This document shows, piece by piece, positions 32,006 to 41,376 of a stretch of 41,376 bases of DNA (position 1 is its first letter; the number at the start of each line of letters is the position of its first letter). The stretch lies in contig LRSR01011551.1 in the NCBI GenBank assembly GCA_001579985.1, forward strand, positions 1 through 41,376. The letters are read 5' to 3'. Made by a program: the position numbers and the translations under genes. Source of the DNA: Hypsibius dujardini. Its lineage: Eukaryota > Tardigrada > Eutardigrada > Parachela > Hypsibiidae. The notes beneath the pieces were generated by a model that worked only from the letters and a program-made list of their open reading frames with translations, had not been told where the DNA came from and did no database searches.

Positions 32006-32362
32006 GCTAGTTATCGGCAATTAAAAAAACGCAATCTCATCCCAGTTCAGAATTCGCTGTGCTTCATGCTGCACACTCTTCGTGCTCGTGCGATGCTCAA
32101 AGGTCGCGCGATTGACCAATGTGATTAGCTACACGAATGAGGTGGCAAAGTGCGCGGCAGATCAAAGCTGAGACAAGTCTTAAACAGCTGTTCGTGTTGC
32201 GCCCTCAATTTTGTCAGGCATTCTTTTCACTCAACAGTACAACTGGTAGACATTCTCTTCGTCGTGTTTCGTGTTTGAAAATAAATTGTCCGTATTTTCG
32301 CGGTTTACCCGAGCAATTCATTACTGAGTGTTTATATTGAGCTTAAATTGTATCTGGAAAAA

Positions 32363-35300
32363 ATGCATCGCACGTGTCCCATGTTGAGTCGTTTGCCGTC
32401 CAGCCTGGTCCGCAACTGCGGCACACTCCTGGTGAAGTACTATGGAGAAAAGTGCCCGGTGATGTCGAGCTTCATGCAGACCGTGCATGCGCATACCAGC
32501 GCCAAAGACGGCAAGTCCTTACCGCAAAGTGTTTATTTCATTCGAAAAGTCGCAACATGTTTTTGCAAGATATCAGTCAACTTTTTATATCACTCTTAAT
32601 CCTAATTGAAACACAGATTCACCCACAAGTGCTTTATCTTTCAGTCTTCAAACTAATTTAACTCGCGCTTCGCTGAAAAATGAGATCTTACTTTTTCACG
32701 TTATTAAATTTTAGGCGATTTAAAAAAAACTGACAATTATTATTATTACTAGAAAAGTATGTTGAATTCTCGTCTGCAGGCGTGAATAGCGGAATGTTGA
32801 CGAGTCAAGCTTGCAGTCGCTGTCCGTTCCTCACCGAAAACAACGTCAGCGTCGTTCGCGTGAAAAATGAAGAAATCATCAGCGTGGAAGATTACGGATC
32901 CGGCGCGACTCTGCCGAAGGATGAGGATGAGGGGACCACGACCACGACCCAGCATCCCGGGAAGGAGTATCGTCCGGAGGGCTTCAACGCGAAGGAGCAG
33001 TTCGAGTACGGCAAGTTCTTCGAGAAGAAGATTGAGGAGAAGAAGGAGGACCACACTTATCGCATCTTCAAGAAGGTCAACCGCAGCGCGACAGAGTTCC
33101 CCTTCGGGAAGGAGTACACGGGCGGGGAGAAGCCGATTACGGTGTGGTGCAGCAACGATTACTTGGGGATGAGTCGTCACCCGAAAGTCATCCAAACCGT
33201 GCAGTAAGCTGAGGAAGAGATTTATACCGTACTTATAGACTGGAATCGATGTAAAATACAGAACGAACGAGCGCTGAACGAAGGGGCGGGGCAGGAGTCC
33301 GGAGCTCCGTTGTTTGATTGGTTGACTGAACAATCAACCAATCAACTCCGCTTCGATTGCTGAGGAGCTCCGCTGGTTATTTGGTTGATTGTCCAAATAT
33401 TACCCCTGCCCCGCCCCGCCCCTAAGGGAGGGTCTAGGAAATGGGCAAAGGGGGCGGGGCAGGGGTCCGGAGCTCCGCTGGTAGATTGGTTGACTAAACA
33501 ATCAATCAATCAATCAACCCAGTTCTGATTACTTAGGAGCTCCGCTACTTGATTGGTTGATTGTTCAAGTATTATCCCTGCCCCGCCCCTTTTTGCCCAT
33601 TTCCGGGACCCTCCATTAGATTCAATTTTGTCGCTTATTGTAGACAGTCTCGTGTGGGAAATATGCGAAAACGAAAAAGGAATGCACACCGCTGAATTAA
33701 ACTTTTGGATCTGGATATTTATGATAGATAGATAGGTTTCTTTCCTTTTGACTGTATTATGACGTCACGTAATAAAGGACCACACACAACTACGACTTTG
33801 TCTGCCAAGGAAAAATAGGATGAAATTTAACTTCATTAAGTAAATCCAGCTAGGATATGAAGATTAGGATGCAACTTTTATTAAACACATTTAGCACAGG
33901 AAATCTAGCGGGAAATCAAATCAAAATTTAATTGTGTCGTGCTTTTTAGAGAAACACTGTCCAAGCACGGTTCCGGGGCCGGAGGAACACGCAACATCAG
34001 CGGCAACTCCACCATGCACGAGGAGCTCGAGTCCGAGCTGGCCAAGCTGCATCAAAAACCCGCGGCCCTTCTCTTCACCTCGTGCTACGTGGCCAACGAA
34101 TCGACACTCCATACCCTGGGTCAGATGCTTCCCGGTAAGCCGGAGAGATTTCAATCAACCGCTTTCGCGTCTCCGTTCACCCTCGACGGCTGAGTGTGTT
34201 TCGTAACTTTGCCCATCACCGTCACCGAATTCGGCCCTGTGATTAAGACTCGACTTAAGTACAATTCCGTGCCTTTGCGCTCCGCAGGTGTGCATTTGTA
34301 CTCGGACGCGGGTAATCACGCGTCGATGATCCACGGGATCCGGACCAGCAGAGCGCCGAAACACATTTACCGCCACAATGATCCGGAGGATTTGCGGGCG
34401 AAACTGCGGGGATCGCAGCTGGGCCGGCCGAAGATTGTCGCTTTCGAGACGGTGCACAGCATGACCGGTGAGTTGCGTGGGCCTACATGAGAACTACGAA
34501 AAAAACACGACAACAGAGAAGCTACGAAAATCCAAATTAACGAAAAGTGAAAACACAGAAAAATTAAAATTCCAGAATATCTTTGAAAAACTATGTTTTC
34601 ACTCGCTTACTGTAAATCTAGCTAATTAGTTAATAGCATCTTCGTCATCCTCTAACGTGAAAAGCTCCATCTCCTGCTGGCTATTCGAAATAAAATTGTG
34701 CAGGCAGTTCCGTCATCGTCCGTTAGTTGAGAAGAATTCATGAAGTTACAAGCGGAAACATTTTGTTAATTGAGAATTCTTTGTTTTGCATGTTAGAAGC
34801 ATCAGCCTGTTTGGGGAAAGGAAATGTGCGTTGTCTTACTGACAAAATGCGATTTATATTTTCTTCTTTAAAAATGCGCGCCAAACGTAAACTGGTTAGT
34901 AACAGCGCGTCTTCCCTGAAAACATTGCGCTCTTTCCACATCGATCTTCCTTTTGTCTGTCCTCTTGTGTAATTTCTTTCACTTGCTCTAGCCGATTTGG
35001 GGTGAAATTCAGTCGCTGTGTAGAAAATGCAAAAAATGTAAGACAGCGAAATGGAAAAGCAGAGATTTATCCTTCCATGGCACGCACACTCCCACACACT
35101 CCCACACACTCCCACACGCATGATTATTCAAGTGCGATTTAATGCTAACAAGCTCAATTACAATTAAAATTAATTCGTGGGATCTTTTTACAAGATTATT
35201 ATAACATCGATGTGCAAACATAAATAATGAAGTGGACAATTGTGCAGTTTATTTACCGAGTTACAAAAACAACTCAATTATCATACAGATATGAATTTAG

Positions 35301-37003
35301 CAATTAGATTGTGACATTTTGATAGTGGAAATTAATCACGCGAACGTGAGCTGGAATTGTCTTCTTTTATCTGCAGGTGCAATTTCGCCTGTGGAAGAGT
35401 TGTGTGACATCGCCCACGAACACGGTGCTCTGACGTTCGTCGACGAGGTCCACGCAGTCGGTCTGTATGGCGAGCATGGTGCGGGGGTGGGCGAGCGAGA
35501 AGGATGTCTCGACAAGATCGACATCGTCACTGGAACTCTAGGTACGGTCTACAGTAAGCGGTAGAATTTAATTTGACGGAGGGTCCCGGAAATGGGCGAA
35601 AGGTGCGGAGCAGGGGTAATACTAAACAATCAACCAATCAACCAGCGGAGTTCCGTAGCAATTGGAGTTGAGTTGATTGGTTGATTGTTCCAGTATTACC
35701 CCTGCCCCGCCCCTTTCATGTACGAGAGGTAAACTGAAATTAACGTCACTCGGTTCGAATCCCGGTTCCAATTGATTTTTTTTTCTACTCGTTTACCATG
35801 ATAATAAACAGCTGCGTCTCGCCAATTGATTCCAAAAGATTCCAATCAAAACTCGAGGAGTAAAAATATTTTTAATGGAGTAATGCTTGCTTTACCTGAT
35901 CGTGTGAAATCGGAGCCATAACCTCTATTTAAAAAAGGATACCTGTTGATTGAAAAAATCTAACCTAACATTAATAATTCAGGAATGCAAAGATCTGAAC
36001 GAGGAAATGCACCAATTTTGTTCTCACTGAACAGAAAAACGAAAACACGAAGATGATCAAACCTCACCGAGAGCATTCTTTACAGCGGTAAATGTGTAGC
36101 TTGATTGATTGATTCATCGTTGATTGATTGATTAAACTCAAGGAGAACTTCAACGTCAATCACGAAAATTCAATTTTGAAATCAAACAAACAAAAATAAT
36201 TTCGTGCTCAAGAGTAAAACATGAAGTCCGATAAAGAATTTTATTCGTTTCAGGGAAAGCATTTGGCAATATCGGTGGATACATCGCCAGTGATTCGGCT
36301 CTGGTCGACACTGTCCGCAACTACGCCAGCGGTTTCATCTTCACCACTTCACTGCCGCCCACTGTCCTCACCGGAGCTCTCACCGCCATCCGCGTTCTCG
36401 CATCCGAAGAAGGCCGTCAACTGCGAGCTCGGCAACAGGAAAACGTTGCCTACATCCGCAACGCTCTGAAATCTGCTTACCTACCCGCTCTCGACACTCC
36501 ATCCCACATCATCCCAATTCACGTGAGAAGATCCGTTATTTCATTTTAAAGGAAACTTAAACTTATTTGAATCCCATCAAAGCCCATCAAAACCCATCCA
36601 AAGCGATCAAAAACCCATCAAATCCCATCAAAATCCATCTTGCACTTATTAGCATCATGATTAAGAAAGAACTTCACCGATTTAGGTCGGCAACCCGCAA
36701 TTATCCACTGAGGTGTCCAACCGGATGATGAACACCTACGGTCACTATGTGCAGGCTATCAACTACCCCACCGTGTCTAAGGGCGAGGAGCGTCTTCGAC
36801 TGGCGCCTACTCCATTCCACACGAAAAGCATGATGGATCAGTTCGTAAACGATCTCGCGATCGTGTGGAAAGAAGTTGGTGTGGATCGTTTCCACTTGCG
36901 TCAGGTGGCTAAGCCTTGCTCTGCGGAAGCCAACAGCAACGTGGCGGAAGAATTCATGGAGCAGGATTTTCCGCGTGGCATCCCGGCCATGGTCACCGCG
37001 TAA
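32363..37003 (+). CDS. ALAS: 5-aminolevulinate synthase, mitochondrial (first enzyme of haem synthesis)
   Basis: It condenses glycine and succinyl-CoA to 5-aminolevulinate with pyridoxal phosphate in the mitochondrial matrix. Exons 32363-32510, 32780-33203, 33950-34134, 34288-34467, 35377-35541, 36254-36522, 36686-37003; total 1689 nt, 562 residues. The presequence region has three Cys-Pro haem-regulatory motifs (RTCPML, EKCPVM, SRCPFL). The core shows [33 protein letters not shown]-like [54 protein letters not shown] and [15 protein letters not shown] with the Schiff-base lysine just after the exon 5/6 junction; then [16 protein letters not shown] and [10 protein letters not shown]. Intron 1 is GC-AG (G|gcaagt). 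All phases agree. Haem could restrain import or activity through the CP motifs, as known for animal ALAS1. Confidence 0.97.
33268..33424. mobile_element. GC-rich palindromic MITE, copy 1 (ALAS intron 2)
   Basis: gaaggggcggggcaggagtccggagctccg at the left and tattacccctgccccgccccgcccct at the right are inverted, with TTGATTGGTTGA/TCAACCAATCAA words between. There is no frame. Confidence 0.65.
33425..33616. mobile_element. GC-rich palindromic MITE, copy 2 (ALAS intron 2)
   Basis: The fullest copy: ggagggtctaggaaatgggcaaagggggcggggcaggggt at the left; atccctgccccgcccctttttgcccatttccgggaccctcc at the right, nearly perfect inverted ends of about 40 bp. It directly abuts copy 1. Confidence 0.75.
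35574..35724. mobile_element. GC-rich palindromic MITE, copy 3 (ALAS intron 5)
   Basis: ggagggtcccggaaatgggcgaaagg at the left, tattacccctgccccgcccctttc at the right, with caatcaaccaatcaacc words between; same family as copies 1 and 2. It begins about 30 bp after the exon 5 donor. Confidence 0.7.
36571..36640. repeat. Tandem CCCATCAAA repeat in ALAS intron 6
   Basis: About eight imperfect 8-10-nt units (cccatcaaa, cccatcca, gatcaaaa). Confidence 0.75.
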
Positions 37004-37965
37004 GGGAACCGCCGAAGGCCAAGCAAGAGCAAACGAAAAAGGGTCAGCACGGAATTAGAAGTCGAGCGCACTTTATTAGAGAATCTGGGCTTATTTGCAC
37101 CTTCAAACTCGCTATCACACATTGCACTGCTATTGCAACCGGTCAGCGGAATTACCGCGTATTTGTCTTGCATCCTTTTCGCAAACTGTCGGTTAGTTTG
37201 ATCCGTTCTAGACTGCCAATTTCATTAAAAGAAACTTCATGTCATGAGCTAACTTGGAACGATTTTCAGGGGAGGGGCCACTGATGAAATTTGAGTTTCA
37301 GTTATCAATCTCAATCAATTCGATGATTCTGAATCGAATGGCATCAGCAGAATATTGATCCAAGATCAGGGGGCGGAGTTATTACGTATGGAATCTGTTT
37401 GCTATGCATTAATGTAGATTGATTGGTTGATTGACTATGCCGCTTAACTGATTGACTGATTCTTGCTGGGCTGCTTACTGTGCGTCAAAATATCAGTCAA
37501 CGGAAAAATTTAATTGATGCTATCTATTTCTTTTTCCAATGCGCATCGGGAAGCGACTCTCTGCGGAGTACTTTGGAAACTCTTTACATTTTCGTGGATA
37601 TCAGGAACAATGCCCCAGTTTCGTATTTGGCATCTTCCCGGGGCAGTCTCGGTTTCAGAAACTGTCAAATCCTTTGCTCTCGTTTAGCATCACGGGAAAG
37701 AAATCATACCAGAAGTATACGTGGGATTTATTGATGCTAATGATTTTGTATTGACCACAATGATTGATTGCTTGATTAGTTAGTGAAATACTACCGGTAC
37801 CAAGTAACCACATGAAGAATCATTGGCGGATGTTGTAATCGGTTCCTAATGGTTAAAGTTTGTTCATTCCGCTCTCGCAAGTCCACATTTCCAAATTTCA
37901 ATTAAGTTTTACTTATCACTGATCAGTTTAGAGTCCTGTTTTTTGGTGTGGTACAAGAAAATATT
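37004..37965. other. ALAS 3' flank and spacer, nothing recognised
   Basis: Short frames only. A few ttgattgattg words occur near 37410-37440 and 37760. Confidence 0.4.
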
Positions 37966-37967
37966 TT

Positions 37968-38238
37968 GTGGACACTGCGTGCGATAGTAAGCAAGCTTCC
38001 CAAGATGTGTTTCCCGTCAGCCTCGACAACGGTCCATGGCTCCGCCCCCTGGTTCAGTGCGGGATATTTACTGCTACCAGCCGATGTATAACGAATGCCG
38101 GGAAGAGTTCCACAATTTTTCCTGCCCAAGCGAGGAAGCTAGATCCGGATTACACACCGTCCCTCCTGATGGTGGCGGATCGGCCAGGGTCCGAGCGGCT
38201 GACGGTCGGTTCCATCGTGCGATCAGAGAATCCGAGTG
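37968..38238 (+). other. Possible exon of an unrecognised cysteine-containing protein
   Basis: Two forward frames are open across this GC-richer stretch, which ends at a good donor (GAGTG|gtaaga). One frame reads VRDIYCYQPMYNECREEFHN then FSCPSEEA, with three cysteines. The other reads RKLDPDYTPSLLMVADRPG then SERLTVGSIVRSENPSG and fits codon-like composition better in its second half. A frameshift between them near 38135 is possible. No partner exons are found and the identity is unknown. Confidence 0.3.
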
Positions 38239-38423
38239 GTAAGACTTAAACCATCTAGTTGATTAACGGAGCAAGTAGCAGACGGTCCGCCACGATTGTG
38301 GATGCTCGGTCTACTATAGTGCCCCTTCAGACTGGGTTCGATCGACGGTTTATCAGGCTTCAGTTGGTTGACGGTCGGTCAGTCTGGCCTGTTAACGGTC
38401 AGTTATGATGGAGCAACAGACAA

Positions 38424-38540
38424 ACGGATGGATGGACGGACGGACGGATGGACGGACGGACGGATGGATGGACGGACGGACGGATGGACGGACGGATGGA
38501 CGGATGGACGGATGGACGGACGGACGGACGGATGGGGTAC
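38424..38540. repeat. (GGAC/GGAT)n tetranucleotide microsatellite
   Basis: About 115 bp of acgg/atgg units. The [12 protein letters not shown] and [12 protein letters not shown] frames are translations of the repeat. Confidence 0.92.
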
Positions 38541-38945
38541 GGACAGATGGATTAGCTAGGGAACGGAGAGACGGACGGTAGGTGTGGATGGGAGACGGAG
38601 GGATTGAAAGACGGAAGGACGGTTGACGGAAACAAACTGGTAGCACCAATAGCGGCTGTGGCAGTGGTAGGGCAACACGGTTACGTAACCAACAACTCAC
38701 CCATCAGCTGTGTGTTAATACACCGTAATTTCATCAGACTTCACCGAGCCACGACACGCACACGGGCTGACTGTGAGTCTGAGCTTCACTTATCGCAGCG
38801 TTTCGTTTGTGATTTGCTACCGAAGACCATCGCAATCTACAAAACTGCAAATAAGTTCAGTTGCACCTTCTCTCACTTTCGCATTAGCTGTTTCATATTT
38901 CAGCATTCAGGTAATTTACAACCGCAGGGAAGAAAGAAGTACTTT

Positions 38946-39075
38946 ACTACAGACGTGGCAAAAACCTTACGCTAACCGAGTTAAGCACTTTAACTCGACG
39001 GTTGTGTACAACAGACATGCAACGAGTGTGATGGCTTAACTCGGTTAGCGCAAGGTTTTTGCCACGTGTCGTAAC
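38946..39075. mobile_element. Palindromic MITE, copy 1
   Basis: Left TACAGACGTGGCAAAAACCTTAC...CTAACCGAGTTAAGC; right, inward, TACGACACGTGGCAAAAACCTTGCGCTAACCGAGTTAAGC. The arms are about 40 bp each around a 45-bp loop. No frame. Confidence 0.8.
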
Positions 39076-39145
39076 AATTGACGTATGCGGTGCTTACGCG
39101 GTACGCAAGCTCAGCCACCCCAATCAATCACACGTCACACGCACG

Positions 39146-39286
39146 AACGTACTACACACGTGGCATAAAATTTGCACTAACCGAGTTAAGCCCTTCAACC
39201 CGTGACTGTCTGCATCAACCATGCGTCGAACGAGTGTAATGACTTGACTCGGTTTGTACAAAATTGTTGCCATGTGTGTACGCAGA
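39146..39286. mobile_element. Palindromic MITE, copy 2
   Basis: tactacacacgtggcataaaatttgcactaaccgagttaagcc at the left and a diverged inverted copy at the right (tgactcggtttgtacaaaattgttgccatgtgtgta). Same family and orientation as copy 1, 70 bp away and more decayed. Confidence 0.75.
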
Positions 39287-39424
39287 GTACGCGGGGAAAG
39301 CTGTTCTGCAGGTGCGTCTGTTGGCGGAGTGGGCTCTTGATTTTCTCTTCATTTCCAGTCTGATGCTCGAAGTGAATTCAAACGCGGTCGCTGATTTTGA
39401 TCGGGCACTGTGCGCAGCTGACGT

Positions 39425-39465
39425 TTTTTTTTCCGTCTCTCTCTTTCTCTCTCTCTCTCAAGATT
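39425..39465. repeat. Pyrimidine tract (T then CT repeats)
   Basis: ttttttttccgtctctctctttctctctctctct; simple sequence, possibly an intron polypyrimidine tract of an unrecognised gene. Confidence 0.5.
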
Positions 39466-39638
39466 TTTGTACCCTCTTGTGTTTGCGCCGTGGATTGGAG
39501 TTCAGGTCAGTTGGATTGCTGGGCCATTTTTTTTCCACCAACGCACCCTTTGTTTGGACGTCCGATCTCGCTTATCCGTCCATCGGGGGATTGTCAATTT
39601 TTGGGAACAGCTGTAAGCATTGTTCTGCGCTGTTTCTT

Positions 39639-39831
39639 CATTGGTGCAGTTGATTGATCGGTTGATTGAGCACGCTGACTGGGGTGTCATTGGTGCAGTT
39701 GATTGATCGGTTGATTGAGCACGCTGACTGGGGTGTCATTGGTGCATTTGATTGATCGGTTGATTGAGCACGCTGACTGGGGTGTCATTGGTGCAGTTGA
39801 TTGATCGGTTGATTGAGCGCGATGATTTAGG
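39639..39831. repeat. 49-bp minisatellite, about four copies
   Basis: Unit attggtgcagttgattgatc + ggttgattgagcacgctgac + tggggtgtc. The first three units are almost identical (one base differs in the third) and the fourth diverges at its end (gcgcgatgatt). Near identity implies recent expansion. Confidence 0.92.
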
Positions 39832-39834
39832 TGA

Positions 39835-40960
39835 AATTCTTTCTCTTGCCCTTTGCACATTTTCCCGTGCGTGGTTTTGCCTCATTTGAAGTTTTCAAGC
39901 GTTTTTGTATCGACGATTCATTTGGACGTCCATCTGAGGAGGTCAGCTTTCTTTTAAAGCTTATTCAATGAACGTGATTTTCAAGTGGAATTTACCTTTT
40001 CAATTCGCTATTGGTTCTGCTGTAAGTTCGCACTGGGAAAACGCCGATTGATTCAACTGTGAAGTTATTCTGTCGCATATCTTGCGGAGAATTTTGTTCT
40101 CGAGTTTTTAAAATTGGAAATATTTTATTGACGGGATTTTGAGGCGGTATCCGGGGTAAAAGTTACGGCAGAAGTCGATTTAAGAGAGCTTTTTATATGA
40201 AAGCAGGATTCATTTGGATTTTTCCCTGTAGCGCCCGGGGCTGAATTGGTCCAGGCTGCACAGGGAGACTGTTTAACTGATACATCTGACTTTGTCTTGT
40301 ATTTCTCTTTTTTTTTGGTTTCTGACTGAAATTCTCCTACTTACCTTCAAATTGTTTAAAAATTATTTTCTCCAAATTTTTATTTTTTTTTCAGTTTTTC
40401 ACAATTTTGAATTTATTATAAATATCTGCAGACATATGTTCCAATTAGATGCGGCAGTGTTTCCCTGTGAAATTACAAGCAAATTCTGCCTACACTACAC
40501 AGGGAAAGCTCCAAATGATTCCATTCCGTAATTAGCCGAGTTTTTTCCGGGCATCCAACTGGGCGAACGTGCAGATTTCTTTGTGAACAGATTTTAATCA
40601 CATCTGTGTCCGAATATATTTCATGTCTCTTACTCCATCATTATCGCGTCAAAAAATTTCGCCGTAAGCTAAAGCATCTACACAAGCTTTGCCCATTTCC
40701 GTTCTGACGTCTTACATCAGTATTTAAAATAGAACAGGCCAAGTAGAAATCAGTCATGTCACATATAGAGGCGCACTTAGAACTGCACCCATTTCTACTG
40801 AGCTGTGCTCATACCTATTTCTTCCTTACAGACAACACATCCGTGTGTCTTGTGTCTTGTGCCTGTGATTCTATTGACACCTTGCGACGTCAAGCCGGAA
40901 ACGAGTTTGTTATTCAAGGAGGCATTTTCGCGCTAGTCAGAGAGCGACAGACAGACATCA
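39835..40960. other. Spacer upstream of the last gene, nothing recognised
   Basis: T-rich with short frames. ttccctgtag (40224) and ctacacaggga (about 40495) could pair, but the arms are too short to call an element. Confidence 0.35.
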
Positions 40961-40963
40961 ACA

Positions 40964-41191
40964 ATGCATTGTGTCTGCGTCGTGGGAACGTTGCTGCTGA
41001 TGCTGATCCCGTACGTGGTGTCGCAGGCGTCCAGCGGACTGCGGTCTCGGCGTTCGGCGTCCAACTCGCGGATGATGAACTGCACCTTTTACCCGCTGCC
41101 GGAGCAGGGATTGGAGAAGATTCACGAGGCTGCCACGGGGAATGTCACATTTAATTGCACCTGCTCGGCGGCCGCCATCAGTGCCGGAAAG
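40964..41191 (+). CDS. First exon of a secreted protein, cut by the window edge
   Basis: ATG at 40964 opens a signal peptide ([20 protein letters not shown], likely cut after SQA). Then comes a basic stretch ([13 protein letters not shown] could be a processing site), [20 protein letters not shown] and [17 protein letters not shown] with three NxT/NxC-type glycosylation sites and three cysteines in the mature part. It ends in phase 0 at AAAG|gttaat. GC-rich, codon-like composition supports it as real. The family is not recognised, and the remaining exons lie outside the window. Confidence 0.7.
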
Positions 41192-41204
41192 GTTAATTGA
41201 AAAC

Positions 41205-41303
41205 TGGCAAACAGACACAGACACACAGACAGACACACAGACAGACAAACACACAGACAAACACACACACAGACGCACAGACACAGACACACCCAGACAG
41301 ACA

Positions 41304-41335
<32 letters not shown>

Positions 41336-41376
41336 CAGACACACAGACACAGACAGACAGACAGACAGACAGACAG
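41205..41376. repeat. (ACAG/ACAC)n microsatellite, starting just after a splice donor
   Basis: At least 170 bp of imperfect ACAG and ACAC units beginning 14 bp into the intron and running to the window edge. Confidence 0.92.

Noticed and set aside
32749-33333. 194-codon minus-strand frame opposite ALAS exon 2
   Set aside because: Shadow of the strongly coding ALAS exon; its leucine-rich look comes from the GAG/AAG codons on the other strand.
38368-38700. Frames such as [12 protein letters not shown] and [12 protein letters not shown]
   Set aside because: Translations of the GGAC/GGAT repeat.
39639-39831. 49-bp repeats as a CRISPR array
   Set aside because: The units are contiguous, with no variable spacers between them; this is a minisatellite.
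40224-40507. Possible foldback with ttccctgtag/ctacacaggga arms
   Set aside because: Complementary arms of about 10 bp only, with no target duplication or second copy in the window.

Overview
This is a eukaryotic, almost certainly metazoan, genomic window. The genes are split by many short and medium introns with GT-AG ends (one GC-AG). Several products carry signal peptides. The two conserved genes, a natriuretic-peptide-receptor-type protein and a mitochondrial 5-aminolevulinate synthase, are animal genes. Spacer DNA is AT-rich, full of TGATTGAT-type words and packed with DNA-transposon relics. The natriuretic-type receptor, the haem-synthesis gene and the repeat style would suit a compact invertebrate such as a tardigrade, but that placement is inference and the sequence alone does not prove it.

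Layout. (1) 82-5649: complete 12-exon gene for an ANF-receptor-domain membrane protein with a short cytoplasmic tail, like a clearance receptor (NPR-C type); its third intron holds a hAT-type MITE. (2) About 6.4-29.1 kb: an expanding and decaying array of one gene family encoding small secreted leucine-rich-repeat proteins (signal-peptide exon, acidic linker exon, 36-nt microexon, large LRR/LRRCT exon). Five copies are visible. Copy E (26786-28267) reads open throughout, copy D has one frameshift, and A, B and C are deleted or frameshifted. Copies share flanking DNA, so whole segments of several kb were duplicated. Between and inside them sit a pogo-like transposon with recognisable ends (10355-12872), two further pogo-like relics, hAT-type elements, a TA-flanked MITE, two probable solo LTRs, a two-module LysM protein exon (14417-14804) and an unrecognised small cysteine-bearing protein gene (16854-17941). 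(3) 29.1-32.3 kb: gene-poor, with a 360-bp block duplicated from 24.7 kb. (4) 32363-37003: complete 7-exon 5-aminolevulinate synthase with three Cys-Pro haem-regulatory motifs; its introns contain three GC-rich palindromic MITEs. (5) 37-41.4 kb: one uncertain exon, simple repeats, a pair of palindromic MITEs, a 49-bp minisatellite, and the first exon of a secreted protein that runs off the right edge (40964-41191).

The genes do not form a pathway. The strongest story is structural: a birth-and-death array of secreted LRR genes in which transposon insertions and deletions date the copies relative to each other. Exon joins were worked out by hand from splice signals and phase, and were cross-checked by total length (receptor 1650 nt and synthase 1689 nt, both divisible by three).
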